From: Rhodopseudomonas palustris
Lineage (GTDB): Bacteria; Pseudomonadota; Alphaproteobacteria; Rhizobiales; Xanthobacteraceae
Direction of reading: 5' to 3'
Assembly (NCBI RefSeq): GCF_007005445.1
Contig: NZ_CP041387.1
Location: 310,001-374,000, forward strand
Length of the DNA: 64,000 nucleotides
The notes under the pieces are model-generated. The model was given only the letters and a program-made list of their open reading frames with translations, did not search any database and was not told the DNA's origin. The position numbers and the translations under genes were made by a program. This document shows, one piece after another, positions 31,329 through 40,804 of the stretch. Each line of letters opens with the position of its first letter. Positions within the stretch are counted from its first letter, which is position 1.

Positions 31329-32699
31329 TCACGTTTCAAAATCCGTTGGCCATGAAATTCCGATGGCTGCGAGCCGGTCCAACGCGCGGCCGAGTTCGGC
31401 GCGCGTCTTCGCTGCCGTCAGGCTGATCCGGATTCGACGCGGCGCCGCGCGGGTGACTGCGAAGGTCGCCGCCGAGACGACATCAATCCCGACCGCTCGG
31501 CATGCGGCCACCGGGTCTGCCATCTCCGGCGGCACGGCGAGCCACGCGTGCGGCGACGGCGGCGGATTGCCGACCCGACCATTGGGCAGTACACGGCGAG
31601 CGAGCCGGTGACGAACACCCACCTCGTCGCGCTGCCATTTGGCGCGGCGCAGGGCGGTCCCGTCTTCCATCCATCGGCAGGCGATCTCCGCCATCAAGGG
31701 CGCCAATGGCCACAGTGTCGTCTGCGGCTCGGCCGCAACGGCACGCGCAACCGGGCCGGCCCCTGCAACTAATCCGAAGCGCAGGCCGGCGGCGACCGAC
31801 TTCGAGAAGCTCGTGACCAGTGTGCAGCGGTGCGGCAGCAGCATCGCCAGTGGCGGCGTTGCTGCCAGGGTGCCGTAGATATCGTCTTCGATGATCTGCA
31901 GATCGCGCCGCTTCGCGATCTGGGCCACCTCGGCCCGGCGCGCCTCGCTCATCGTCGTACCGGTGGGATTCTGCAGCGCAGGAACCAGCACCACGATGCG
32001 CGCCGACGTTGCCCGCGCCGCGCGGTCGAGCGCCTCCGGCAAGATTCCCTGCGCGTCCATCGCGACGCCATGCAGCGGCACACCGAGCTGGCGGGCCAAT
32101 GCCTTGATACCAGGGAAGGTCATCTCCTCGACCAGCACCGGTTCGCCGGCAGTGCAGATGGCGAGCAGCACCGCGAGCAATGCCTGCTGCGCGCCTGCCG
32201 TCGGCACGATGTCGGTGGGGCGCAATTCCAGACCGCGCGCGGCGACCCAACTCGCTGCGGTGGCGCGGGTGCGGGCAATCAGCGTGGGTGTCGGATGATC
32301 GAGCGCGGCAGCCAATCCTCCATCACCTGCGATGTCCGCCAGGGCCAGATCCAGATCGGTCGTCGACGGATCGATCGCCGGAACGTTGGTGGACAGATCG
32401 ATGACACGGAGAGCGGTGTTGTCGTTCGGCTCCTTGAGCACGAACAGGACCGCTTCTCGGCTCTCGGACAGCACATAAGTCCCGCGTCCGACCTCGCCGG
32501 AGATCAGATGTCTCCGGCTCGCCTCGGCGTAAGCGCGCGACACCGTGCTGACATTGACCTCGAGGCGCCAGGCGAGCTCACGATGGGTGGGGAGCCGGTC
32601 TCCCGGCCGTAACACGCCGCTCGCGATCGCCTCGGCCAAGGCTTCGACGATGGCGACGTAGCGCACGGGATGTCTGCCGGTAATGTCGGGTATCCACAT
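31329..32699 (-). CDS. MocR-type (GntR/aminotransferase fusion) transcription regulator
   Basis: An N-terminal winged helix (about residues 15-80: AIASGVLRPGDRLPTHRELA then WRLEVNVSTVSRAYAEASRR) is fused to a fold-type I aminotransferase-like domain. The PLP-binding lysine is expected in LVTSFSKSVAAGLRFG, and the substrate loop is ALQNPTGTTMS. I start at ATG 32699 (MWIPDITGRHPV), in family register; the frame is open 20 codons further upstream but those residues look noncoding. MocR proteins sense PLP or amino compounds and often control a divergent neighbour, here the alanyl-tRNA editing gene. A palindrome covers the start codon. Confidence 0.9.
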   Translation of the reverse strand: MWIPDITGRHPVRYVAIVEALAEAIASGVLRPGDRLPTHRELAWRLEVNVSTVSRAYAEASRRHLISGEVGRGTYVLSESREAVLFVLKEPNDNTALRVIDLSTNVPAIDPSTTDLDLALADIAGDGGLAAALDHPTPTLIARTRATAASWVAARGLELRPTDIVPTAGAQQALLAVLLAICTAGEPVLVEEMTFPGIKALARQLGVPLHGVAMDAQGILPEALDRAARATSARIVVLVPALQNPTGTTMSEARRAEVAQIAKRRDLQIIEDDIYGTLAATPPLAMLLPHRCTLVTSFSKSVAAGLRFGLVAGAGPVARAVAAEPQTTLWPLAPLMAEIACRWMEDGTALRRAKWQRDEVGVRHRLARRVLPNGRVGNPPPSPHAWLAVPPEMADPVAACRAVGIDVVSAATFAVTRAAPRRIRISLTAAKTRAELGRALDRLAAIGISWPTDFET

Positions 32700-32716
32700 T
32701 GTTTGCCAGACAATGT
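32696..32716. promoter_or_regulatory. Palindrome over the MocR start codon
   Basis: ACATTGT-N7-ACAATGT, perfect 7-bp arms, overlapping the ATG at 32699; a third ACAATG lies near 32733. Likely autoregulatory operator. The rest of the 355-base divergent gap to 33054 shows no gene. Confidence 0.55.
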
Positions 32717-33054
32717 TTTGGTTGACCCGCACAATGCGTCTGCAGATGATGCAAATCAACCTCTGGTCGTGTTGTTAGTTCGGCCAAGAGGGACGCGTGG
32801 TGCGAGGCCGACGAGCAGGAGGTCGCATGGCAACATCCCGGCCGTGTTTTGACGAACATCGACGTATCACGTTCGAGCGGTGCTCGCGGGTAGTCCTGCG
32901 TCTGAGCCGCCTCTGACACCAACGATCTGAGCACGACGATATCCGGAGCGATTGCATCTCCGGCGGTGGCCGCACTGTGCGCGACATCGCCAGAGCACGG
33001 CCGTCGTCTGGGCTCACCCGATCGCCCATACTGTTCGTCCGCAGCCGAGGCGCC

Positions 33055-33804
33055 ATGACCATCGTGCCCACGATCAAGCTATTCGAAACCGATGCTTACG
33101 TCCGGGAATTGGAGACCACCATTGTCGACCAGTCGGATGCGGGGGTGTGTCTCGAGAAGACGATCTTCTATGCTGAGAGTGGCGGCCAGCCGGGTGATGT
33201 CGGCGAACTGGTCCTGGACGGCGGCGTGCCGCTGCCGGTCGTGAATACGCATTATATCCCAGGCCGTCTCCGGATCGCTCATGTCCTCGCGACGCCGCCC
33301 GACCGGAGCCTGATCGGAGCCAAGGTGCTGGCCCGGATCGATTGGGAGAGGCGATACCGGCTGATGCGTCTCCACACCTCGCTGCATCTACTGTGCAGTC
33401 TGGTCGATGCTCCGGTGACAGGATGCGCGATCTATCCCGACTACGCGCGTCTCGATTTCGATATCGAGACGGCTCTCGATCGAGAGACGCTCACGGATCG
33501 CCTCAACGCGCTCGTCCGAAACGACCTGCCGGTCGAGATCGAGTACCGGAGCGCCGATGTGCTATCGGCCGAGCCGTCGCTGGTACGGACGGTTCAGGCT
33601 GCGCCGCCGCAGACCGGGAAGCAGCTTCGATTGGTCAGCATCGGTGAGGTCGACCGTCAGCCGTGCGGCGGCACCCATGTGCGGTCGACCGGCGAGATCG
33701 CAAGCCTCGCTGTGACCAACGTCGAGAAGAAGGGCCGACGCAACAGGCGGGTCAAGATCGCCCTCACGGCGTTGACCGAGCAATTGACGGAGACCGCCGG
33801 CTGA
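33055..33804 (+). CDS. Alanyl-tRNA editing protein (AlaX-like)
   Basis: A free-standing homologue of the AlaRS editing domain that hydrolyses mischarged Ser- or Gly-tRNA(Ala). Zinc ligands are visible: HxxxH in RLHTSLHLLC (near residue 105) and CxxxH in RQPCGGTHVRSTGEI near 205. The N-terminal FYAESGGQPGD block is shared with AlaRS C-terminal regions. ATG 33055 (MTIVPTIKLFETDAYV) fits; upstream in-frame sequence is unlike the family. 249 residues. It diverges from the MocR gene. Confidence 0.9.
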   Translation: MTIVPTIKLFETDAYVRELETTIVDQSDAGVCLEKTIFYAESGGQPGDVGELVLDGGVPLPVVNTHYIPGRLRIAHVLATPPDRSLIGAKVLARIDWERRYRLMRLHTSLHLLCSLVDAPVTGCAIYPDYARLDFDIETALDRETLTDRLNALVRNDLPVEIEYRSADVLSAEPSLVRTVQAAPPQTGKQLRLVSIGEVDRQPCGGTHVRSTGEIASLAVTNVEKKGRRNRRVKIALTALTEQLTETAG

Positions 33805-33820
33805 GGCGGTCGCCGACTGA

Positions 33821-36520
33821 TCACATTGAAGACGAGCCCGACGGCGGCGGAGGCTGCGACGACGCAGTCGCCACCGGCGCTGTGCCGCGCGGCCGGAACA
33901 GGATGCGCTGATACAGCCAGCCGATCGCCACCAGCACCAAGCCGAGGCCCATGAACGACAGCGCCCGGTACACGCCGGTCAGCGTCGACATGTCGATCAG
34001 GAAGGCTTTGCAGATGGTCAGCCCGATTACCACCGCCGACGCCAAACGCGCGCGTTGCGAGTCGAACACAAGGCCGGCGCCGAGCAGCAGCACGCCGCAG
34101 CCGAGCCAGGCCAGCGAGTAGGTGTATTGTTCGGCGTCGCTCGGGGCGCCGAGCGACAGCACGGGGCCTTGATACAGCCGCCGGATTTCCAGCGTCACGT
34201 AAGCGAGCCCCATGATCAGCGCCAATGCGGCGAAGCCATTGCCGTAGGCCGGGCGCCGCACGCCCGCCACCGCGTAGGACAACAGCAGCGCCAGCACGGC
34301 CGGCAGCGCATAGCCGAGCAGGAGGCTGTTGATCACCACGCCACCGATATAGTTCGACCAGAACGCCGGGTTCTCCAGCAGCAACAGGCCGAACACGCTG
34401 CCCAGCGCCGCGAAGATCGCCAGCACGATCGCGGCGACGTTGTGCACCGGGCTGTGGCTGCGCAGCCGCAGCCGTTCGAGGCCGATCGCCATTGCCAGCG
34501 TGACGCAGACCTGCAGCGCGACCTCGGTCAGTCCCGCGTTGTCGCGATAGACGTCGCCGCCGTTGACGGCGTGGCGGATCTCCATGAACGCCAGCAGCAC
34601 GGTGAACAGGATCGCCGCCGATTCCACCATGCGGAGCGGCTTGTCGTCGCCGCGCCGGCGCATCCAGATGCTGGCGAGCCAGAACGAGGCCGCCGGCACG
34701 CCGTAGCCCCACAGCAGCCAGTTGAACACCGGTGTGGTGCCGACCGCGTCGCCGACGATCCTTGGTTCATAGCCGATCCGCGCCACCACGATGCCGGCGA
34801 GGATCGCGGTGAGCCAGCGCAGGAATGGGATCGGACGCTGCAGCGAGATCCACGCGGTCCCCGCCGCCATCAGCGCCAGCGCGATGGTAAGCCAGCCCTT
34901 CTCGAGCGCAAAGGTCAGCGCCAGCGCCAGCGCGCCGAGCGTTCCGGTGGCGAACAGCGCGATCGAAATCGGCAGTCCCGGCCGGTTGTCGCGCTTGCCG
35001 AGACGTTCCGTCGCCAGGCCGAACGCAGCGGCCAGCACCACCGCGACGATCGCGAACGGGATCGAGCGGTCGAGATGCGAGATCCGCGCATACAGCGCGA
35101 TCAGCAGCGCCAGCGGCGTGAACACGCCCGCCGCCGCCCAGATCACCGGCACGCCGGCGTTCGGCGATCGTCCCTGCGCCAGGATGCCGAAACCGGCGAA
35201 GCCGAGGCCGAACAATGCGGCGGCAACCAAATGCGTGGTCACCGGGCCGGCCAGCGGATCGGCGCCGATCCCCGGCAACGCTCCGCCCGGCATCACCAGC
35301 AGTTCGGGACTGCCGCGCACCACCCACGACAGAAACACCAGGCCCACCAGGCCGGCCGCGGCGCCGACCGCGGCGGTCGCGGCCGCCGCGCGCCAGGCGA
35401 TGCCAAGCGTCGCGGCGACCAGCACCGCGAACACGATCAGCGCCGGATCGCTGTGCGCGCTGGCCACCACGATCAGCGCTGCGCCGAGCAGATAGGTGGC
35501 AAGCGCCGCTGACGACACCGGTTCGATCCGGCCGGGCTCGATCGGCGGTCCGAACAGCAGGCCGCACACCACCAAGAGTGCAGCGAGCGCGAAGCCCGCG
35601 ATGACGTGGAAGGCGTGCGGTGCGATCAGCGTCGCGGCGCCTTCGAGGCCGGGCAGCGTCCACAGCAGAGCGAGCGCGACCGTCGTCAACGCCAGCCAGC
35701 GCCATAGTCGGATGCGGGCGAGCGCGAACGAGGCGGCGGTGATGACCGCCAGATAGATATACAGCGCCCAGTAGTCGGGCTCGCCGGACGACACCAGCAC
35801 CGGCGTTGCAAAGCCGGCGACGACGCCGAGGCCGGCCAGCGCCGGGCCGTGCAGCAGTGCGGCGGCGAGCGTGCCGAGTGCCACCAGGCCGAGCAGGATG
35901 AAGGCGGTCGCGGGGACGAGAAAATCGTACAGCGCGTAGGCCGCATACACCGTCGCGAACGCCACCGCGGTGCCGGCCGCGGTGAGAATCGCCGGAATGT
36001 TGGCGATCGGCAGCGCGGCGAGTTGCGCCACGGCTTCCTTGCGGCGGGTCCATTCGCCGGCGATCAGCAGCGCCAGCGCGAACAGTCCGCCGAGCAGCAC
36101 CCGCACGCCGGGGCCGAGCAAGCCCTGCTCGATCGAGTAGCGCACCATGAAGAAGCCGCCGAGCGCCAGCGTCAGGCCGCCGACCCACACCACCCAGCGG
36201 GTGCCGATCCGCTCCTCGAAGCCGGGCTTCGCCGCCGCGGGCGCCGTGTCGGCCGCTGTCTCGGCAGCAGGCGCAGTGTCGGATTGCGGCGGTTCGGCCG
36301 CAATCGTTGCGGCAATCTCCGGCGTCTGCTCGGTCCGAGGCTCCGGCGGGGCTTCGTTGATGGCAGTGGGCGGTGCCTTGGCGGCTGGGGGCGTCGCGGG
36401 GACGGGCTGTCCGGCGGTGAGGGCGTCGAACCGGGCCCGCAGCTCGGCGATCTGGGTCTGCGTCTTGCGCGCGATGATCAATGCGACGACGGCGAGTGCG
36501 AAAGCCAGTAGCTCGAACAT
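33821..36520 (-). CDS. DUF2339 large multi-pass membrane protein
   Basis: An 899-residue protein. It begins with a short membrane helix (MFELLAFALAVVALIIARKT) and a coiled segment (QTQIAELRARFDALTAG). A Pro/Ala/Glu-rich linker to about residue 105 follows, then ERIGTRWVVWVGGLTLALGG and over twenty hydrophobic helices to the end. This is the DUF2339 plan. Function is unknown. Its start is 51 bases from the end of the duplicated NadQ fragment, which places it as the ancestral downstream neighbour of the NadQ operon. Confidence 0.9.
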   Translation of the reverse strand: MFELLAFALAVVALIIARKTQTQIAELRARFDALTAGQPVPATPPAAKAPPTAINEAPPEPRTEQTPEIAATIAAEPPQSDTAPAAETAADTAPAAAKPGFEERIGTRWVVWVGGLTLALGGFFMVRYSIEQGLLGPGVRVLLGGLFALALLIAGEWTRRKEAVAQLAALPIANIPAILTAAGTAVAFATVYAAYALYDFLVPATAFILLGLVALGTLAAALLHGPALAGLGVVAGFATPVLVSSGEPDYWALYIYLAVITAASFALARIRLWRWLALTTVALALLWTLPGLEGAATLIAPHAFHVIAGFALAALLVVCGLLFGPPIEPGRIEPVSSAALATYLLGAALIVVASAHSDPALIVFAVLVAATLGIAWRAAAATAAVGAAAGLVGLVFLSWVVRGSPELLVMPGGALPGIGADPLAGPVTTHLVAAALFGLGFAGFGILAQGRSPNAGVPVIWAAAGVFTPLALLIALYARISHLDRSIPFAIVAVVLAAAFGLATERLGKRDNRPGLPISIALFATGTLGALALALTFALEKGWLTIALALMAAGTAWISLQRPIPFLRWLTAILAGIVVARIGYEPRIVGDAVGTTPVFNWLLWGYGVPAASFWLASIWMRRRGDDKPLRMVESAAILFTVLLAFMEIRHAVNGGDVYRDNAGLTEVALQVCVTLAMAIGLERLRLRSHSPVHNVAAIVLAIFAALGSVFGLLLLENPAFWSNYIGGVVINSLLLGYALPAVLALLLSYAVAGVRRPAYGNGFAALALIMGLAYVTLEIRRLYQGPVLSLGAPSDAEQYTYSLAWLGCGVLLLGAGLVFDSQRARLASAVVIGLTICKAFLIDMSTLTGVYRALSFMGLGLVLVAIGWLYQRILFRPRGTAPVATASSQPPPPSGSSSM

Positions 36521-36571
36521 CCAACCTCCAGGCGAGCGGCCCGGACGGCGGGGCGTTTCGCTTTGACTGAC

Positions 36572-36754
36572 TTACCGCCGGCCGCGCACGCGCAGGCCGG
36601 GGGCGGGGCGTTCCTGCAGCACCTCGCGGCGGAAGCGGAACAGCGCGGCGGGGCGCCCGCCGGTTCGTGTCGACATCTCGCCGGTCGGTTCGACCAGCGC
36701 GCCGGCTTCCACCAGGCGGCGGAAATTCTGCTTGTGCAGATGCCGGCCGGAGAT
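36572..36754 (-). pseudogene. Orphan 3' end of the COG4111 (NadQ-like) gene
   Basis: It encodes the last 60 residues of the COG4111 protein (ISGRHLHKQNFRRLVEAGAL ... GLRVRGRR) with stop TAA, and differs from the intact gene by one base (Ala for Thr) plus the stop codon (TGA there). It has no start of its own: the frame continues upstream into cassette sequence. It marks where the gene ended before the insertion. Confidence 0.9.
36574..36754. repeat. 181-bp direct repeat, left copy
   Basis: Matches 40807-40987 at 180 of 181 positions (C at 36706 against T at 40939). Beyond both ends the sequences diverge. It bounds the SNF2 cassette on the left. Confidence 0.95.
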
Positions 36755-36785
36755 TGGGTTCAGACTGAGCGCCCTTCTCCAAACC

Positions 36786-39656
36786 TCAGGTGGGTGATGC
36801 AGCGAGGCCAAGTTGGTTGTCCTTCCCCTCTCTCTCGATAAGGCCTCTCTCACCGACAGCCAGAAGGATGAGGTCATTAGGGTGGAGGAATTTGCTAAGT
36901 TCGGAGGCCATTGTGACCTCGGCGCGATCCCTAGCCGACGCAATTTCTATCTGCTTTATCGCAGGGTCCTTTTTGCTCGGTGGTGCGTCTGAACCGATCG
37001 AACTCAACAATCTCTTCACTAGCTGATTTGTGCTGGCGTACCGACCATCTGGTGCCCGTTCCACGAGAATGAGTCGCTCCGCTTGAGTTCTTCCTTGATC
37101 GTTCTGAAATCGCGCCAGAAAGGCCGCGAAAAACTCGGGGAGGGAAGGGTCGTCGAAGCTACCGTAGCCTCCATCGAATTCTGGGGATGTGACTGAATCA
37201 ATTATAAACTCGACGAACGACGATGAAAAATCGAGCAGCACCAAATCTGTATGCGGTCGCCAAGAGCTCCGGTTGGTTGTCACTGGAATCACGGTTCGTG
37301 TTCCAAATTCAGGAAATTTGCCTTTCATGTCCTCGGGGAGCCTTATCAGGAATTTTTCCGGATCGCTCTCATGGGAGAATTCGATTCTAAAGAAAGGGAG
37401 AGCTCGTTTGATGATCGAAGCGACTTCTTTCGTGCTAAAGGTGTTCTCGATAGTATTCTTGATTTCAAGATCACTCAAAGAGAGCAGGACTTCGTCCTGC
37501 ATCCTTTTTGCCTTTCTGGCCTCTTCAAGGGCTGCATCTATTCTGTCAGCAGGGCGATCAATTGTCCCATTTCTTGCTTCTTCAAGGAGGGTAGAGATAT
37601 CTATTCTATCCAAAAGCTCTCCCATCACCTCCGCAGCGTAAGCGTCGTAGTCTGAGAATTCCGCGCTTACTTTTGACATCGTCGCAACGATTGCCATTAC
37701 ACGATCGATAAGAACTCCAAGAATTTCGTTGTCTATCGTGTCCTTGGCATGAAAGTTGAAAACGATCACCCTTTGCTTTTGCCCATACCTGTACAGGCGC
37801 CCGATTCTTTGGCTAATCCGGCTGGGATTCCAAGGAAGATCATAGTTTATTAGAATGTGGCAGTTGCGATGCATATTGAGTCCCTCGCCGCCGGCCTCTG
37901 TTGAGATCAGCACAGGAACGTCATCTTCAAACTTTTCAACTGCTGCGCGTTTGTCGTCTGCGGTATGCCCTCCGTGGATCAACACGGATTCTATATTTAG
38001 AACAGAGCGCAGTATGTACAAAATGAAAGCTTGGGTGGCGCGATACTCCGTAAATATAAGAACTTTCTTCCCGTCCTTGTTGACCAATCTATCGATCAGT
38101 TTGACTAATTCGTTCCCTTTTTTATCAAGGCGCATGCAATCTGTTGTTTTGATCAGCAGGCGTTGGATCATATCTACTTCGCCATCGAAGAATTGTTTTG
38201 AGGCTGTCTCTGTCTGATTTTCGATGTCGTCGATCTCTTCGTCTTGCAGCGGTGGGACGGTGTGGTCGGCTATTCCTCCGTTGAGGATTCTGTCTAAGCG
38301 ACGCTTCAGAGCCATATGGAGCGCTGCCACGGAAGATGACGCCAGTTTCCGATAGATTGTCATTACAAAGCCGACGGCGCGTCCTTCTGATCCCCCTATC
38401 GTTTCTCCAGCTTGGTATCCATTTCTGAGGTAGGTTTTCAGATTCTCTTCCATGTCTGCGAAATTCGCGTCGTGATCAACTTCGATTCTCTTCACTGAAA
38501 TGCCTTTGAAGAGAAAGTTCCCGTCGATGTCGACAGTATCGATTTTCCGATTTCGAAGAACTATCTCTCTTACGACGTCGCTGTTGAATTCGAGCTGGTC
38601 GATGGCAGCCCTCAGATCAGGGCGCGCCAACGTCAACAGATTACGAAATTTTCCATTGTCACCCTGGTGAGGGGTGCCGGATAGCAGAACCAGAGAGTCG
38701 GTCTTTCTGCGCAAAGCTTGCGCAAGTCGAAAACGAAGAGTCGATTGACCGCGATCGTTGCGTGCAAGCCTGTGTGCCTCGTCGAATATAACGATGTCCC
38801 AATTTCCTGCGGCTAGCAGCATTCCAAAGGTAGTTGATAGGTCTGCTCCGTTGTCATCCGTCGATTGCGGCTTTGCTAGATCGAGAGAGATGATCACTCT
38901 CTCGTAGAGGCCCCATTCTCTATGATCAAAAATACGAAAATCGACGCCATATATAAGGAAGCGTCGATCGAACTTAAGCAGCATCTCGTCTTTCCACTGT
39001 CGGGTGAGTCCCGATGGTACAACGAGCAAGATTCGACGAAGATTCTCCTTTCGCTCGAGTCCTGCCATGAGAAGGCCGACTTCAATTGTCTTTCCAAGTC
39101 CCACATCGTCCGCGATGAGCCAATTGGTTTGGCCCGAATTTATTATGCGGTGAACCAATGCAATCTGGTGAGGAAGAGGATCGACATCTAATCGATCCAG
39201 GGCGCCTGTAGCCTCATTCCAGCCCTTGAGCGCATGGGCAACAATGTTGAGAGAGGTTCTTTCGGCCGAGTGGTCACCGCTGGGGTCCGACCGCTTGAAA
39301 CGTAATGTTGGGTCCTTAACTCGCCTAAGTCGCTCGAATGGAAGCCAAATTACCTTTCCCGATTGGTGAAGTTGAACCAATGCTTGCTCGCGAGTTGCGA
39401 TTTCTCGGATCTCAATAACAGTTCCGGTGCCGAGTGTACGTCTTACGCTCGACAGGGGGACGTCTTGAACCGCAAAGCCGGGCCTTAGTCCGCATCCCCA
39501 CTCATCTCGCGAGAGCCAAAGTCTACCTAACGGTCCAAAATCGACCTCGATCTTGACTTGGTCTCCTCGAGTGCTGATCTGCAGAACCAATCCGATCTTG
39601 TCTGGGGAGGTTCGTTGGCATACCCACGCGCCAATGATAGGTATCAATTCAGTCAT
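36786..39656 (-). CDS. SNF2/RapA-like helicase, 956 aa
   Basis: A superfamily-2 DNA translocase. The N-terminal about 110 residues (GAWVCQRTSPDKIGLVLQIS) suggest an SH3/Tudor-like barrel as in RapA. Helicase motifs in order: motif I ADDVGLGKT (182-190), motif II DEAH (292-295), motif III LLSGTPHQGD (324-333), IFTEYRATQAF (534-544), STEAGGEGLN (585-594), and motif VI QRIGRLYRYGQ (616-626). The C-terminal 300 residues are helical then mixed, with no nuclease motif I can see. AT-rich codons set it apart from neighbours. The ATG at 39656 overlaps the partner stop by 8 bases, implying coupled translation. It resembles the helicases of antiphage systems such as DISARM (DrmD), but none of the other DISARM genes is present. 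Confidence 0.92.
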   Translation of the reverse strand: MTELIPIIGAWVCQRTSPDKIGLVLQISTRGDQVKIEVDFGPLGRLWLSRDEWGCGLRPGFAVQDVPLSSVRRTLGTGTVIEIREIATREQALVQLHQSGKVIWLPFERLRRVKDPTLRFKRSDPSGDHSAERTSLNIVAHALKGWNEATGALDRLDVDPLPHQIALVHRIINSGQTNWLIADDVGLGKTIEVGLLMAGLERKENLRRILLVVPSGLTRQWKDEMLLKFDRRFLIYGVDFRIFDHREWGLYERVIISLDLAKPQSTDDNGADLSTTFGMLLAAGNWDIVIFDEAHRLARNDRGQSTLRFRLAQALRRKTDSLVLLSGTPHQGDNGKFRNLLTLARPDLRAAIDQLEFNSDVVREIVLRNRKIDTVDIDGNFLFKGISVKRIEVDHDANFADMEENLKTYLRNGYQAGETIGGSEGRAVGFVMTIYRKLASSSVAALHMALKRRLDRILNGGIADHTVPPLQDEEIDDIENQTETASKQFFDGEVDMIQRLLIKTTDCMRLDKKGNELVKLIDRLVNKDGKKVLIFTEYRATQAFILYILRSVLNIESVLIHGGHTADDKRAAVEKFEDDVPVLISTEAGGEGLNMHRNCHILINYDLPWNPSRISQRIGRLYRYGQKQRVIVFNFHAKDTIDNEILGVLIDRVMAIVATMSKVSAEFSDYDAYAAEVMGELLDRIDISTLLEEARNGTIDRPADRIDAALEEARKAKRMQDEVLLSLSDLEIKNTIENTFSTKEVASIIKRALPFFRIEFSHESDPEKFLIRLPEDMKGKFPEFGTRTVIPVTTNRSSWRPHTDLVLLDFSSSFVEFIIDSVTSPEFDGGYGSFDDPSLPEFFAAFLARFQNDQGRTQAERLILVERAPDGRYASTNQLVKRLLSSIGSDAPPSKKDPAIKQIEIASARDRAEVTMASELSKFLHPNDLILLAVGERGLIEREGKDNQLGLAASPT

Positions 39657-40713
39657 AGGCTTCTTTAAACTCGCTAGTATTGCTGTCGTTGGTTTTCAAG
39701 GCGGAGGCGTAGTGCCCGATTGGATTGACGTAAATCCCCGCCAACAAAGCTGTTCTTGAGAAATTGTTGGCAAGTCGATATCCGTCCACTATCGCGATGT
39801 CTTTGAGCGAGTCTCGTTCGTATCGGAATCGCGGATATAGGCGACCTGCTGGATAAGCTTCCAGATGATTGCCTCGTCGCCGATGGGTTGGCGGTTCGCC
39901 TAACGCTCCATTCCCGAATGCTTCCAAACGTGCGCAGGCGTAGTCGAGGAAGCGAAACCGAAGAGGGTCTCCATGGGGCAGATCGAGCCACTCGTCGACC
40001 CAAGATGGGTCGATTATCGTCTCAGGAGGCGTTCCACGTGTCTGAATGATGAGCCGAAAGGCCAGTTTCCAGTAAAGCTGGTTGTCTCGATCGTTGGTTA
40101 GGGTGACGTGGCCTCCCTTCTGGAGAACAAGAGAGAATAGTGGGTTGTCAATCCACGCTTGTTTTAGGTCGTAAGCAGCTAGTAGGTCGTCGGGTGACGC
40201 ACCTTCTTGTCGGATCAGGTTCGTAATCGCCAAATAGCTTGAGGGATGTGGGTAATCTGTAAAGAGTTCAACAAAGCGTCGAAATAGGCGTCGTCTTTCT
40301 CGTTCAGTGACGCCCGCAAGGGCTAGCGCTGCATTGGCGCATTTCGTCGCGACACTCTCTCTAGCATTCTGAGGCCACTCGATAACAAAAGGGGCTTCTT
40401 GGGCGAACGGGTCATATGCGCCGATAGGAACGTAGTCGTGCCACGGTTCCGATTTGACTGCGGCCGGAGTTGAAGAAAGATGCTCGGGCACAGGGTCATC
40501 ATAGTCTGACCATCGCGCCGTGAATTGGTGACTGTTGTCCCGAGACTGGTCCGTCGTTGCTTCTACAAGGAGACTGCGGTCTGTTTCATCAGTTTCGAAA
40601 ACTGCATCAATAATTCTAACCGCACGGGGATCCTCCGGATCCCAAAAGTCGAGCGGTTTACTGGTTCGTTTAGACGGCGGAGAAAAATCATCCGCGCTCC
40701 ATGATTCAGGCAT
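39649..40713 (-). CDS. Unrecognised partner of the SNF2 helicase, 354 aa
   Basis: I do not recognise a domain. The first 110 residues are Ser/Asp/Pro-rich and probably disordered (SADDFSPPSKRTSKPLDFWD). Residues about 120-354 look like an ordered mixed domain: CANAALALAGVTERERRRLF, LAAYDLKQAWIDNPLFSLVL, WKLAFRLIIQTRGTPPETII, and a basic/aromatic end with THRRRGNHLEAYPAGRLYPR. No signal peptide, membrane helix, zinc cluster or nuclease motif is evident. It is the upstream gene of the pair and overlaps the helicase by 8 bases, so it probably works in the same complex. The start ATG 40713 has AGGA adjacent; a longer N-terminus is possible. Confidence 0.85.
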   Translation of the reverse strand: MPESWSADDFSPPSKRTSKPLDFWDPEDPRAVRIIDAVFETDETDRSLLVEATTDQSRDNSHQFTARWSDYDDPVPEHLSSTPAAVKSEPWHDYVPIGAYDPFAQEAPFVIEWPQNARESVATKCANAALALAGVTERERRRLFRRFVELFTDYPHPSSYLAITNLIRQEGASPDDLLAAYDLKQAWIDNPLFSLVLQKGGHVTLTNDRDNQLYWKLAFRLIIQTRGTPPETIIDPSWVDEWLDLPHGDPLRFRFLDYACARLEAFGNGALGEPPTHRRRGNHLEAYPAGRLYPRFRYERDSLKDIAIVDGYRLANNFSRTALLAGIYVNPIGHYASALKTNDSNTSEFKEAYD

Positions 40714-40804
40714 TCCTGCGGCCCAGTGCCCAATGAACGGCTCACATCGGCGAAATATCTCATAATAAATTGTGTTCGGCGTCCAGCTCTATTCTGGGCT
40801 GTGC

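Noticed and set aside
36786..40713. Known DISARM or Zorya system
   Set aside because: Only the SNF2 helicase resembles them; drmA, drmB, drmC, a methylase and zorA/zorB/zorC are absent.
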